A DNA stretch of 13,272 nt from Oxalobacteraceae bacterium UBA7693 (lineage in GTDB: Bacteria; Pseudomonadota; Gammaproteobacteria; Burkholderiales; Burkholderiaceae_D), in the NCBI GenBank assembly GCA_002482715.1, contig DLGN01000163.1:24879-38150 (forward strand), written 5' to 3'. This document shows, in pieces, positions 6,923-13,272 of this stretch (within the stretch, counting starts at the first letter, position 1; the number at the start of each line of letters is the position of its first letter). Below the pieces are notes generated by a model that did not search any database, was not told the DNA's origin, and saw nothing but the letters and a program-made list of their open reading frames with translations. Both the position numbers and the translations under genes were made by a program.

Positions 6923-7672
6923 CTATTTTGCTGCGAGTGAGGGCGCTTTTAAACTAGCAAACTTTTCCTCCATCGCCTTCACATCAACCATGCCTGGCAG
7001 GCGTGATCCATCGGCAAAAATCACCGTAGGCGTACCTGTGACACGATACTTCTTACCCAAGGCTAACACTTGCTCATGTGGCGTTTTGCAGCTCGCAGCA
7101 GCCGTCGGTGCCACTTTGCCGTTCATCATCCACTCATCCCAGGCTTTACTACGATCCGCAGAACACCAGATATCACGTGATTTGGTCACAGAGTCATCTG
7201 ACAAGATGTTATACATAAAGGTGTAGATCGTAATGTTATCGACGCCTTGCAAAGTTTTTCTAAACTTTTTGCAATAGCCGCAGTTAGGATCTTCAAAAAT
7301 CGCAATCACGCGCTTGCCGTCACCTTTCACATACTTCACTGCAGCATCCAAAGGTAATTCAGAAAAATTTATGCGATTCAATTCATCAGTGCGCTGTTTG
7401 GTAAAGTTGACTGTGCCTTTGACATCGATGATGCTGCCAACAAAAATGTATTTGGCTTTCTCGTCGGTATACACGATCTCATTTCCCATACGAACTTCGT
7501 ACAAACCACCATAGGGCGTTTTAATCACAGAATCGATCTTGACTCCGCTACCGACATTAGAAGAAATCGCTTTCTTGATATTGGCTTCAATTTGCGCGGG
7601 TGTTTGCGCCCATACACTTGTACTCACCAAAATACATGCTGGCAAAGCGAGGCTAATTAAATTCTTTTTCAT
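6923..7672 (-). CDS. dsbC: Periplasmic thiol:disulfide interchange protein, DsbC family
   Basis: A 249-residue exported protein. A Sec signal peptide (Lys-Lys start, hydrophobic 5-20, cleavage after Val-Trp-Ala22) is followed by an N-terminal DsbC/G dimerisation domain (about 28-90), a linker, and a thioredoxin-fold domain with the active site CGYC at 131-134 and the cis-proline loop TGTP at 212-215. A second cysteine pair (170, 195) corresponds to the structural disulfide of E. coli DsbC. DsbC isomerises wrong disulfides in the periplasm and is kept reduced by DsbD, which is not in the window. The gene lies 38 nt downstream of the FAD monooxygenase gene and 3 nt upstream of the nucleotidyltransferase gene, so it is the middle of an apparent three-gene unit. 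Its ribosome-binding site is poor (GAGA about 10 nt before the ATG). Confidence 0.9.
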   Translation of the reverse strand: MKKNLISLALPACILVSTSVWAQTPAQIEANIKKAISSNVGSGVKIDSVIKTPYGGLYEVRMGNEIVYTDEKAKYIFVGSIIDVKGTVNFTKQRTDELNRINFSELPLDAAVKYVKGDGKRVIAIFEDPNCGYCKKFRKTLQGVDNITIYTFMYNILSDDSVTKSRDIWCSADRSKAWDEWMMNGKVAPTAAASCKTPHEQVLALGKKYRVTGTPTVIFADGSRLPGMVDVKAMEEKFASLKAPSLAAK

Positions 7673-7710
7673 ATATTTTTTCTCAAAATAACATCTTCAC
7701 TAGGTATGTA

Positions 7711-8910
7711 CTATTTTCCCATCGCGTGGGAAATCAATTTTCGTTTTAGGACAGGCAATTGATTTAGTAAGTTCATTCCTACACTACGCATCAGACGAAC
7801 GGCAGGAAATTCACTACCAAAGAGACGTGCAAGGCCATCCGTCGTAAATTGCATCAAGGCGACTTCCTCGCTACGCGCGCGACGATATCTCGCCAAAATC
7901 CGTGCATCGCCACAATCACGATGCGCTTCTCGCTCGCTCAAAATTTTTAATAAAGCTTGTACATCGCCAAATCCCAAATTCATTCCATGACCTGCCAGTG
8001 GGTGCACCGCATGTGCTGCATCCCCAATCAAAGCAACCCGCGCCGCGACCATACTGTGTGGACGAATCAAACGTAGCGGAAACGCTTTCACAACTTCTGG
8101 CTGCAAAGGCGTTAAATTACCTAGGTCTTTTGCCGCATAGACGACCAATCGATCTGCCAAGGAAGTTAAAGGCTCACGCAACAATTCCGCTGCCAATAAA
8201 TCAGGAGCAGACCATACCAGAGACACTTGATTTCCAGGCAAAGGCAACAAAGCGATAATGCCCTGCCCCTCCACAAACCATTGTCGCGCGATGCCATGAT
8301 GCGGCTTTTCACAAGCAAAATTCGTCACGACACCTTGCTGACCGTAAGAGCGATAATCCAAACCAATATCCGCTTGCCCACGCACCCAAGACTGCGCACC
8401 ATCGGCACCAATAATCAATTGCGCTTCAATCACACGCGCATCGGTTAATTCAATACTAGCAAATTCAGCACCCACTGTTAGCTTTTCTGCATGCACTTCG
8501 ATAAACTGAATATTGGGTGCGAAACGTAATGCGCTATCTAAAGCTTGGTTCAGATTTTTATCCTCAACAATCCACGCAAGTTCATTGATATACGCACCAT
8601 AAGCATCAAATTCGAGCTTACCGTTACCAGTTTCAGCTGCGTCATGTACCTGCATCGCACTCACTGGCGCAAGCCGAGATGCATCAAGCGCGCCCCACAC
8701 CTTTAAAGAATTCAGCAAATCATGCGCGATATGATTTAAGGCGAATACCCGAACATCCCAATCAGACGTCGCCGCAACCGGACTACCAGCTGGCCCACCA
8801 CGCAATAAGGCCACCGACAAACCAGCCTGCGCCAAACCCAAAGCAGCCGCTTTACCAACAGCACCATCACCAACGATACAAATTTCAGAACGAATCAATT
8901 GCTGGTTCAT
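7711..8910 (-). CDS. UbiH/UbiF/UbiI-family FAD-dependent monooxygenase
   Basis: A 399-residue class A flavoprotein monooxygenase of the COQ6/UbiH superfamily, most likely a ring hydroxylase of ubiquinone biosynthesis. The Rossmann GDGAVG is at 14-19, a DVRVFALN flavin loop at 52-59, the mid-domain ADGAQSWVR at 169-177, and the second FAD motif GDAAHAVHPLAGHGMNLG at 296-313. The last is the usual GDAAH form, unlike the GNAAQ form of UbiH at 2518-3672, so this is a paralogue of different regiospecificity (UbiF- or UbiI-like). I cannot decide which carbon it hydroxylates. I chose ATG 8910 because AAAGG lies 6 nt upstream. An in-frame GTG at 8937 adds nine residues, but it would lie only about 5 nt after the start site predicted from a consensus -10 box. 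It heads the unit with dsbC and the nucleotidyltransferase gene. Confidence 0.85.
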   Translation of the reverse strand: MNQQLIRSEICIVGDGAVGKAAALGLAQAGLSVALLRGGPAGSPVAATSDWDVRVFALNHIAHDLLNSLKVWGALDASRLAPVSAMQVHDAAETGNGKLEFDAYGAYINELAWIVEDKNLNQALDSALRFAPNIQFIEVHAEKLTVGAEFASIELTDARVIEAQLIIGADGAQSWVRGQADIGLDYRSYGQQGVVTNFACEKPHHGIARQWFVEGQGIIALLPLPGNQVSLVWSAPDLLAAELLREPLTSLADRLVVYAAKDLGNLTPLQPEVVKAFPLRLIRPHSMVAARVALIGDAAHAVHPLAGHGMNLGFGDVQALLKILSEREAHRDCGDARILARYRRARSEEVALMQFTTDGLARLFGSEFPAVRLMRSVGMNLLNQLPVLKRKLISHAMGK

Positions 8911-8948
8911 ACCCAACCTTTGCGGACAAGAAGACACCCAAAAATGCC

Positions 8949-8954
8949 ATTATA
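8949..8954 (-). promoter_or_regulatory. Consensus -10 box for the monooxygenase-dsbC-nucleotidyltransferase unit
   Basis: Reading leftward, a perfect TATAAT occupies 8954-8949. No good -35 hexamer stands 16-18 nt upstream and there is no extended -10 TG, so an activator or a weak -35 would be needed. Transcription would start near 8942, which favours translation from ATG 8910 over GTG 8937. Confidence 0.45.
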
Positions 8955-9032
8955 CGTGAGCGCAATTAATTCATACGCCCGCTGCAATTCCATCTGAGGC
9001 CAATCAAATTTCAAGGATAAAACAGAAATTAT

Positions 9033-9061
9033 TTGCTTTTTCCCGAATAGGTGTCTATAAT
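9033..9061 (+). promoter_or_regulatory. Promoter of tRNA-Phe
   Basis: TTGCTT (9033-9038), a 17-nt spacer and a perfect TATAAT (9056-9061) are followed by a predicted start near 9068, only about 4 nt before the mature tRNA 5' end. AT-rich sequence upstream (9004-9032) could act as an UP element. Confidence 0.7.
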
Positions 9062-9071
9062 TCTTGGTCTT

Positions 9072-9147
9072 GGCCTGGTAGCTCAGTCGGTAGAGCAGAG
9101 GATTGAAAATCCTTGTGTCGGTGGTTCGATTCCGCCCCGGGCCACCA
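9072..9147 (+). tRNA. tRNA-Phe (anticodon GAA)
   Basis: A 76-nt cloverleaf folds by eye. The acceptor stem is GGCCTGG/CCGGGCC (one T-G wobble at pair 5-68), the D arm GCTC/GAGC, the anticodon arm GAGGA/TCCTT (last pair A-T, a G-T wobble at pair 28-42) with loop TTGAAAA and anticodon GAA, and the T arm GGTGG/CCGCC with loop TTCGATT (a G-C outer pair and T-G inner wobble are tolerated). The discriminator A9144 and an encoded CCA (9145-9147) are present. The sequence is close to E. coli tRNA-Phe through the D and anticodon arms. It is a single-gene transcript with its own promoter and terminator. No duplicated 3' end suggesting an integrated element is seen nearby. Confidence 0.97.
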
Positions 9148-9154
9148 AGAAATT

Positions 9155-9197
9155 AAAGCCGTTTAACAAAGAAATTTGTTAAACGGCTTTTTGTTTT
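9155..9197 (+). terminator. Rho-independent terminator of tRNA-Phe
   Basis: AAAGCCGTTTAACAAA (9155-9170) and its exact reverse complement (9175-9190) form a perfect 16-bp stem closed by a GAAA tetraloop (GNRA class). A T-rich run, TTTTTGTTTT, covers 9188-9197. It begins 8 nt after the tRNA CCA. Confidence 0.93.
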
Positions 9198-9243
9198 CGG
9201 GCTAAGTTTTAAGTCACTCTTGTATTTTCTTAAGTGAGCTGGT

Positions 9244-9277
9244 AAAAAAATAGCACGAATTTGACTTCGTACTATTT
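9244..9277 (-). terminator. Rho-independent terminator of rnk
   Basis: On the leftward strand, a 12-bp stem (9277-9266 with 9259-9248, one G-U wobble at 9271/9254) encloses a 6-nt loop. A run of seven T residues on that strand (9250-9244) directly follows or overlaps the stem foot. It lies about 66 nt beyond the rnk stop. On the opposite strand the wobble becomes a C-A mismatch and there is no U-tract, so it works leftward only. Confidence 0.75.
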
Positions 9278-9342
9278 AGAAATATAAAAATACCAAATCA
9301 AAAAAATCAATCGTCAATCACGCCTTTACTCACGACAGATGA

Positions 9343-9789
9343 TTAACGGTGATACTCACCATTTCGTTCAGGCTGATAAGTAATCTCCTGTATCGACACC
9401 TGCTGCACACCGCCGTCTGGTGTTGGCCATTGAATCTGATCGCCTTGAGATAAGCCAAGTAAGGCGCTGCCAATTGGGGCTAGGATGGAGATTTTCTTTC
9501 CGCTGGAGTCGAGGTCTTTTGGGTATACCAAGGTCAGTTCGAATTCTTCAGGTGACGACGCCACTTTAAATTTGACTGTGGAGTTCATGGTCACTACGGT
9601 TGCTGGCATGTCCATGGGGTCAACAACTTCAGCGCGACGCAATTCGGCTTCTAATTCATCTCGCAATTGGCTATTAATTTGATTAGTTAGTTGACGATTG
9701 TGCGGAAGCCCATCTAATAATTGCTCGATGCGTTCGACATCTAAAGTAGAAAGAATAATTTTTGGTTTACTGATCGTTTGCGGTGTCAT
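9343..9789 (-). CDS. rnk: Regulator of nucleoside diphosphate kinase Rnk (GreA/GreB family)
   Basis: A 148-residue RNA polymerase-binding protein of the GreA/GreB family. It has a short helical N-terminal part (about 12-55, rich in Leu/Glu/Arg, Rnk_N-like) and a C-terminal FKBP-like Gre domain (about 60-146), including the family segments LVYPKD at 88-93, SILAPIGSALLGLSQGD at 101-117, and QWPTPDGG at 119-126. It is shorter than GreA/GreB (about 158 residues) because the coiled-coil is reduced, and it lacks the long acidic-tipped hairpin used for transcript cleavage. This is the Rnk pattern. In E. coli Rnk influences nucleoside diphosphate kinase levels and competes with Gre factors at the polymerase secondary channel. 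The start is firm: AAGGAG lies 6 nt before the ATG. It sits 64 bp downstream of the LysR gene in the same direction and has its own terminator. Confidence 0.88.
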   Translation of the reverse strand: MTPQTISKPKIILSTLDVERIEQLLDGLPHNRQLTNQINSQLRDELEAELRRAEVVDPMDMPATVVTMNSTVKFKVASSPEEFELTLVYPKDLDSSGKKISILAPIGSALLGLSQGDQIQWPTPDGGVQQVSIQEITYQPERNGEYHR

Positions 9790-9853
9790 GATTTTCTCCT
9801 TCAGTACAGTTAAATGTGATTTGACCTAGTCTAACATCGACTGCGTAAACAAT

Positions 9854-10813
9854 CTAACGTTGCGAGCGCACAGTTTTTGATTTGCCTGCTAGTGCGCCTT
9901 TTTGTGTAAGGTAATCCCACAATTTAGCGACCACAGGTTTTCCTGGTTTTTGTTCGGATGGGCGCTCGCGATAGAGGCGGATTTCCATGCTGACTTCCCA
10001 TGCGTCGGCACCGCCATCGGCGCGTGCTAGTTGCTTTTGTTTTAGTTCGCGCGATACGGCTGATTCTGGTAGGAAGGCGATGCCGCGGCCTTCTAGCGCC
10101 ATCATTTTTAATCCTTCTGCCATATCGGTTTCATAGCATTTGTCGAGATGGAGAGCTTGCTTGGTTTGCGTCAAAATCAAATCGACCATGCGTCCGAGGT
10201 AGGCGTTATTTGCGTATGCCAAAAAAGGTAGCGGTTCTTCGATGGTGCCAGGTAGAGTGAAATCGGGTTGCCCAGATTTATCACAACGCGCATAAGCACG
10301 TAGGGTTTCTGTGCCCATACTGATCATGTCGTATTGTGCGGGGTCCAATAATAAGGGTTGTTGCGGATGGTGATAACAGAGCATTAAATCGCAACCGCCC
10401 TCCACTAAGCTCATCACTGCATCGTGCACATTCAGGGCCAGTAAACGGCTATTGATTTCACCAAAATTATTTTGCAGCTCACTTAACCATTTGGGTACAA
10501 AGGTTAAAGACAAGGTATGCGGAACAGCGAAGTCGACAGTGGTTTGTATCGATGTGCGTTTGCCGCGTAATAAGGCGCGGGCATTATTGATCTGCCCTAG
10601 CATGGCAATCGCTTGTTCAAAGAAAATCTCACCAGCGTTGGTTAAGCGGGTTGGGTAAGAAGTGCGATCAATTAAATCCGCACCCAGCCACGCTTCTAGT
10701 GATTGTATGCGCCGTGAAAATGCAGGCTGCGTCACGTGTCGCAATTCTGCAGAGCGACTAAAACTATTGGTTTCCGCCAAGGAGACGAAATCTTCTAGCC
10801 ATTTGGTTTCCAT
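9854..10813 (-). CDS. LysR-family regulator, HypT (YjiE/QseD)-like
   Basis: A 319-residue LysR-type transcription factor. The winged helix-turn-helix is at about 3-62, with the recognition helix TQPAFSRRIQSLEAW at 28-42, a linker helix at about 63-88, and a periplasmic-binding-like effector domain at about 92-300. The N-terminal METKWLEDFVSLAETNSFSRS and the late motifs AYLGRMVD (204-211) and GIAFLPE (244-250) match the subgroup of E. coli HypT, a hypochlorite-responsive regulator activated by methionine oxidation. Whether the oxidised methionines are conserved needs alignment. Met226, Met237 and Met238 are in the relevant region. No divergent target gene is adjacent. The ATG at 10813 has no clear Shine-Dalgarno sequence, but the METKWL start is the conserved one. 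A tandem repeat lies just upstream. Subgroup assignment is inference, while the LysR family is certain. Confidence 0.82.
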   Translation of the reverse strand: METKWLEDFVSLAETNSFSRSAELRHVTQPAFSRRIQSLEAWLGADLIDRTSYPTRLTNAGEIFFEQAIAMLGQINNARALLRGKRTSIQTTVDFAVPHTLSLTFVPKWLSELQNNFGEINSRLLALNVHDAVMSLVEGGCDLMLCYHHPQQPLLLDPAQYDMISMGTETLRAYARCDKSGQPDFTLPGTIEEPLPFLAYANNAYLGRMVDLILTQTKQALHLDKCYETDMAEGLKMMALEGRGIAFLPESAVSRELKQKQLARADGGADAWEVSMEIRLYRERPSEQKPGKPVVAKLWDYLTQKGALAGKSKTVRSQR

Positions 10814-10834
10814 AAATCGATTTGCTGTAAATGA

Positions 10835-10856
10835 TGATAAAAATACTGATAAAAAT
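10835..10856. repeat. 12-bp-phased tandem repeat upstream of the LysR gene
   Basis: TGATAAAAAT occurs twice, at 10835-10844 and 10847-10856, 12 bp apart, and TGATG follows the second copy. It lies 22-43 bp before the LysR start codon. On the leftward strand a weak promoter can be drawn across it: TTGTTC (about 10879-10874), a 17-nt spacer and TTTTAT (about 10856-10851). It could be a self-binding site of the regulator or just AT-rich leader sequence. Confidence 0.45.
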
Positions 10857-10942
10857 GATGCTGTCTTTTATGAACAAAGTGCCGATCTTTTTGCACGACC
10901 TATGCACCGACCAACATTAAAAACAAGGCGGAACAAGCATCA

Positions 10943-12802
10943 CTATACGGCTTCCTCAACCGTTTCGGTTGGTCCGCTAGCGGTATCGTAACTATGCTGC
11001 TGTCTTTCCCACATTTGCGCATAGGCTCCCGCCAAGGCCATTAATTCTGGATGTGTACCGCGCTCAATGATGCAACCCTTATCCATGACCAAAATTTGTT
11101 GCGCATCGACGATCGTTGATAAGCGATGTGCGATGACCAGGCTGGTACGGCTTTTGGCAATCTGCTTCAATTGCGCTTGTATCATTTGCTCAGATTTCGA
11201 ATCGAGTGCCGAAGTCGCTTCGTCAAAAATCATCACCACCGGATTTTTGAGCAAAGTGCGGGCGATTGCAACGCGTTGTTTTTCGCCACCGGACAATTTT
11301 AAACCACGCTCACCGACCATGGTTTCGTAGCCATCTGGCAGGCTTTCGATGAAATCATGAATGTAGGCTGCCTTCGCTACGGCGATCACTTCTTCTTGCG
11401 TTGCACCAGGTTTTCCGTAGGCGATGTTATAGCCGATAGTGTCATTAAATAGCACCGTATCTTGCGGCACGATACCAATCGCTTGGCGCAATGAATGCTG
11501 TGTGACATCCATAATGTTTTGGCCGCCAATATGGATACTGCCCGATTGAATATCATAGAAACGGAAAAGCAAACGTGACAGCGTAGATTTGCCCGAGCCG
11601 CTATGCCCAACTACTGCGGTTGTGGTGCCTGCTGCGATTGTAAAATCGAGATCAAATAAGATCTGACGTTTTTCTTCGTAGCTAAAATTGACTTGTTTAA
11701 ATTCGACTTCAGGCGATGCGTTGCCGATCAATTGCAATGCCGGTGCGGCTGGTTTATCGGCTATCTCTTTATTTTGATCAAGCAGATTAAACAGCTTTTC
11801 CATATCCGCTAAACTTTGTTTGATTTCGCGATACAGCACGCCCAAGAAATTCAAGGGGATATACAACTGGATCATGAAGGCATTCACCAATACCAAATCG
11901 CCTAGTGTCATGGTTTGATCAATCACGCCCTGTGCTGCGCGCCACAAAATTAAAGTGACGGCGGTAGCGATAATCAATGATTGGCCTGCATTTAACATCG
12001 ACAAAGTGGTTTGCGATTTAACTGCGGCTTTTTCGTAACTTTGCAAACCCTGATCGTAGCGTCGCGCTTCGTATTCTTCGTTGCCGAAATATTTGACGGT
12101 TTCATAATTCAGCAACGAATCAATCGCTTTGGTGCTGGCCTTGGAATCCAGATCGTTCATGGTGCGGCGGAAATTCGTGCGCCATTCGGTGACGACAATC
12201 GTGAAGACGATATAAATAAGCAAGGCGGCAATCGTAATAATCGCGAACCATTTGTCGTATTTCAAAAATAGGTAAGTCAGTACCAAGCCAATTTCTAGCA
12301 AGGTCGGCACGATACTAAATAAGGCAAATGAGACCAAAGAAGAAATCGCCCGCGTACCACGTTCGATATCGCGCGTCATGCCGCCAGTTTGTCGATTTAA
12401 ATGAAAGCGTAAAGACAAAGCGTGCAAGTGCCGAAATACTTTTAAAGCGATGGTACGGACTGCCCGCTGGGTAACTTTCGCGAATACAAATTCACGCAAT
12501 TCCGTGAACAAGGTTGTCGATAAACGTAAAGCGCCATAAGCAACTAACACGCTCACAGGCAGGACCATCAAAGTCACTGGGCTCGTGGGCTTGGCTGTTA
12601 GCGAATCTACGAGTTCTTTTAAGACGAGAGGTACGCCGACATTCGCTAATTTAGCCCCCACCAAAAAACTCAGCGCCAATAGCACGCGCCATTTATATGC
12701 CCACAAATAGGGCAATAAAGTCTTTACGGTGGACCAGTCACCGCGAACAACGTTGGTGCTAGTTGCAGAAGAAGTAGAAGAGGAGCGAGAGTCGCGACGC
12801 AT
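10943..12802 (-). CDS. Atm1/HMT1-type ABC exporter (transmembrane plus ATPase fusion)
   Basis: A 619-residue half-transporter of the ABCB7/Atm1 class. Members export glutathione-based thiol compounds, which in bacteria is linked to heavy-metal tolerance and in mitochondria to Fe-S cluster supply. Six transmembrane helices span about 38-325. The NYETVKYFGNEEYE segment at 242-255 is a hallmark of the Atm1 group. The ATPase domain follows at about 365-600, with Walker A GHSGSGKST (399-407), Q-loop Gln447, signature LSGGEKQR (503-510), Walker B VVMIFDE (522-528, catalytic Glu528) and H-loop His559. All motifs are intact, so it should work as an active homodimer. The Ser/Thr-rich first 20 residues are probably disordered. 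Start ATG 12802 has a weak GGTAAG upstream. It is divergent from yciA. The LysR gene follows 129 bp downstream with no obvious hairpin terminator between. Confidence 0.88.
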   Translation of the reverse strand: MRRDSRSSSTSSATSTNVVRGDWSTVKTLLPYLWAYKWRVLLALSFLVGAKLANVGVPLVLKELVDSLTAKPTSPVTLMVLPVSVLVAYGALRLSTTLFTELREFVFAKVTQRAVRTIALKVFRHLHALSLRFHLNRQTGGMTRDIERGTRAISSLVSFALFSIVPTLLEIGLVLTYLFLKYDKWFAIITIAALLIYIVFTIVVTEWRTNFRRTMNDLDSKASTKAIDSLLNYETVKYFGNEEYEARRYDQGLQSYEKAAVKSQTTLSMLNAGQSLIIATAVTLILWRAAQGVIDQTMTLGDLVLVNAFMIQLYIPLNFLGVLYREIKQSLADMEKLFNLLDQNKEIADKPAAPALQLIGNASPEVEFKQVNFSYEEKRQILFDLDFTIAAGTTTAVVGHSGSGKSTLSRLLFRFYDIQSGSIHIGGQNIMDVTQHSLRQAIGIVPQDTVLFNDTIGYNIAYGKPGATQEEVIAVAKAAYIHDFIESLPDGYETMVGERGLKLSGGEKQRVAIARTLLKNPVVMIFDEATSALDSKSEQMIQAQLKQIAKSRTSLVIAHRLSTIVDAQQILVMDKGCIIERGTHPELMALAGAYAQMWERQQHSYDTASGPTETVEEAV

Positions 12803-12990
12803 GGCTTACCATCAAAAAAGGATTTGCTATATCATGGAACATTATTGCGCTAGAGCATTATTAATACGATAAATAATTTAACTTATTTTTAATGCCATTT
12901 TTAATGGCGATGCTGTGCAATAGTAGATTCAAGACGTTAAGTTGTATTCATGCGATTGTATCGCGTTCAATCGATCTAAGAGAGAAAGCC
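12803..12990. promoter_or_regulatory. Divergent intergenic region between the ABC exporter and yciA
   Basis: This AT-rich 188-bp spacer must hold two divergent promoters, but I could not pick a convincing hexamer pair for either. It contains a perfect dyad GCCATT-TTT-AATGGC (12894-12908) overlapping a direct repeat TTTTTAATG at 12886-12894 and 12898-12906 (12-bp period). These may be regulator-binding sites. The yciA leader has a purine-rich AGAGAG about 8 nt before the ATG. Confidence 0.5.
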
Positions 12991-13272
12991 ATGTCAGATA
13001 GCCCAAAAACATCATTACCCAATTGCATGCCGACCATACGTGTGATGCCAATGCCATCAGATGCGAATATCCACGGCGATGTATTCGGTGGCTGGATCAT
13101 GGCGCAGGTCGATATCGCTGGTGCGGTTCCTGCGGCGCGGCGCGCAAACGGCCGGGTTGCAACAATTGCCGTTAACTCATTCTTATTTAAACAGCCAGTG
13201 TTTGTCGGTGATTTATTGTCTTTCTATGCAGAAGTCGTGAAAGTCGGTAACACCTCAATTACCGTGTCAGTC
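12991..13272 (+). CDS. Acyl-CoA thioesterase, YciA type (partial)
   Basis: The first 94 codons of a rightward gene that runs off the right edge. The protein has the hot-dog fold of the YciA/acyl-CoA thioesterase family, which hydrolyses short- to medium-chain acyl-CoA to the free acid and CoA. Visible family features are IRVMPMPSDANIHGDVFGGWIMAQ (split as residues 16-25 and 26-39), in which the Asn-x-x-Gly-Asp-x-Phe-Gly-Gly core (27-35, Asp31) carries the catalytic aspartate. AVNSFLFKQPVFVGDLL (about 63-79) is the conserved central strand and turn. Full-length members are usually about 130-160 residues, so roughly a third is missing. The start has AGAGAG 8 nt upstream. It is divergent from the Atm1-type exporter. 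I leave the symbol empty because several paralogous thioesterases share these motifs. Confidence 0.85.
   Translation, partial: MSDSPKTSLPNCMPTIRVMPMPSDANIHGDVFGGWIMAQVDIAGAVPAARRANGRVATIAVNSFLFKQPVFVGDLLSFYAEVVKVGNTSITVSV

Noticed and set aside
7902..8258. A 118-codon rightward frame inside the second monooxygenase gene
   Set aside because: Antisense shadow of a strong flavoprotein gene, with no recognisable domain or start signal.
8679..8969. A 96-codon rightward frame rich in His, Gln and Pro
   Set aside because: The biased composition is what the opposite strand of the monooxygenase N-terminus gives, and the frame covers that gene's promoter.
9072..9147. tRNA-Phe as an integration site of a genomic island
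   Set aside because: No integrase gene and no repeated tRNA 3' end are seen. The flanking genes are ordinary backbone genes.
10662..10991. A 109-codon rightward frame across the LysR N-terminus, the intergenic gap and the ABC gene 3' end
   Set aside because: It crosses two real leftward genes, covers the probable promoter of the LysR gene and has no protein-family features.
1..13272. CRISPR array, toxin-antitoxin pair, prophage or defence island
   Set aside because: No regularly spaced repeats, no small paired ORFs with such features and no phage or nuclease domains are visible. Every long non-shadow gene belongs to a housekeeping-type family.

Overview
The window looks like chromosomal backbone of a betaproteobacterium of the order Burkholderiales, probably Oxalobacteraceae or a close relative. 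This is inferred from the lptD / amgK-murU / ubiH neighbourhood, a HypT-like LysR regulator, an Atm1-type exporter and a DsbC-type protein together, at a GC content visibly lower than in Burkholderia. No plasmid, phage, insertion sequence, CRISPR array or defence locus is visible.

Left part (1-3672): the 5' end of lptD (outer-membrane LPS assembly) runs leftward out of the window. A 302-bp divergent spacer separates it from a rightward amgK-murU pair, which recycles peptidoglycan amino sugars. ubiH (ubiquinone hydroxylase) follows. A REP/MITE-like inverted-repeat element (3712-3814) lies in the convergent gap between ubiH and the next leftward group.

Middle part (3861-8910), all leftward, in two likely transcription units. 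The upstream unit is a second UbiH/UbiF-family FAD monooxygenase, a periplasmic DsbC-type disulfide isomerase and a MobA/MocA-like nucleotidyltransferase. The downstream unit is a small DUF3429 membrane protein and an M61 glycyl-aminopeptidase-type metalloprotease with a PDZ domain. Each has a candidate promoter, and I prefer start codons internal to the longest ORF for the M61 protease and the second monooxygenase.

Right part (8938-13272): a rightward tRNA-Phe(GAA) with a clear promoter and a strong hairpin terminator, followed by leftward rnk (GreA/B-like RNA polymerase-binding protein) with its own terminator, a HypT-like LysR regulator and an Atm1/HMT1-type ABC exporter. The rightward 5' part of a YciA-type acyl-CoA thioesterase leaves the window. 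Themes are envelope building and recycling, ubiquinone synthesis, and redox or thiol protection.

I found no convincing undescribed system. The most useful leads are paired dyads at the candidate amgK promoter, the dispersed repeat, a 12-bp-phased tandem repeat upstream of the LysR gene, the apparent loss of pepP and dusB around ubiH, and the DUF3429-M61 coupling.
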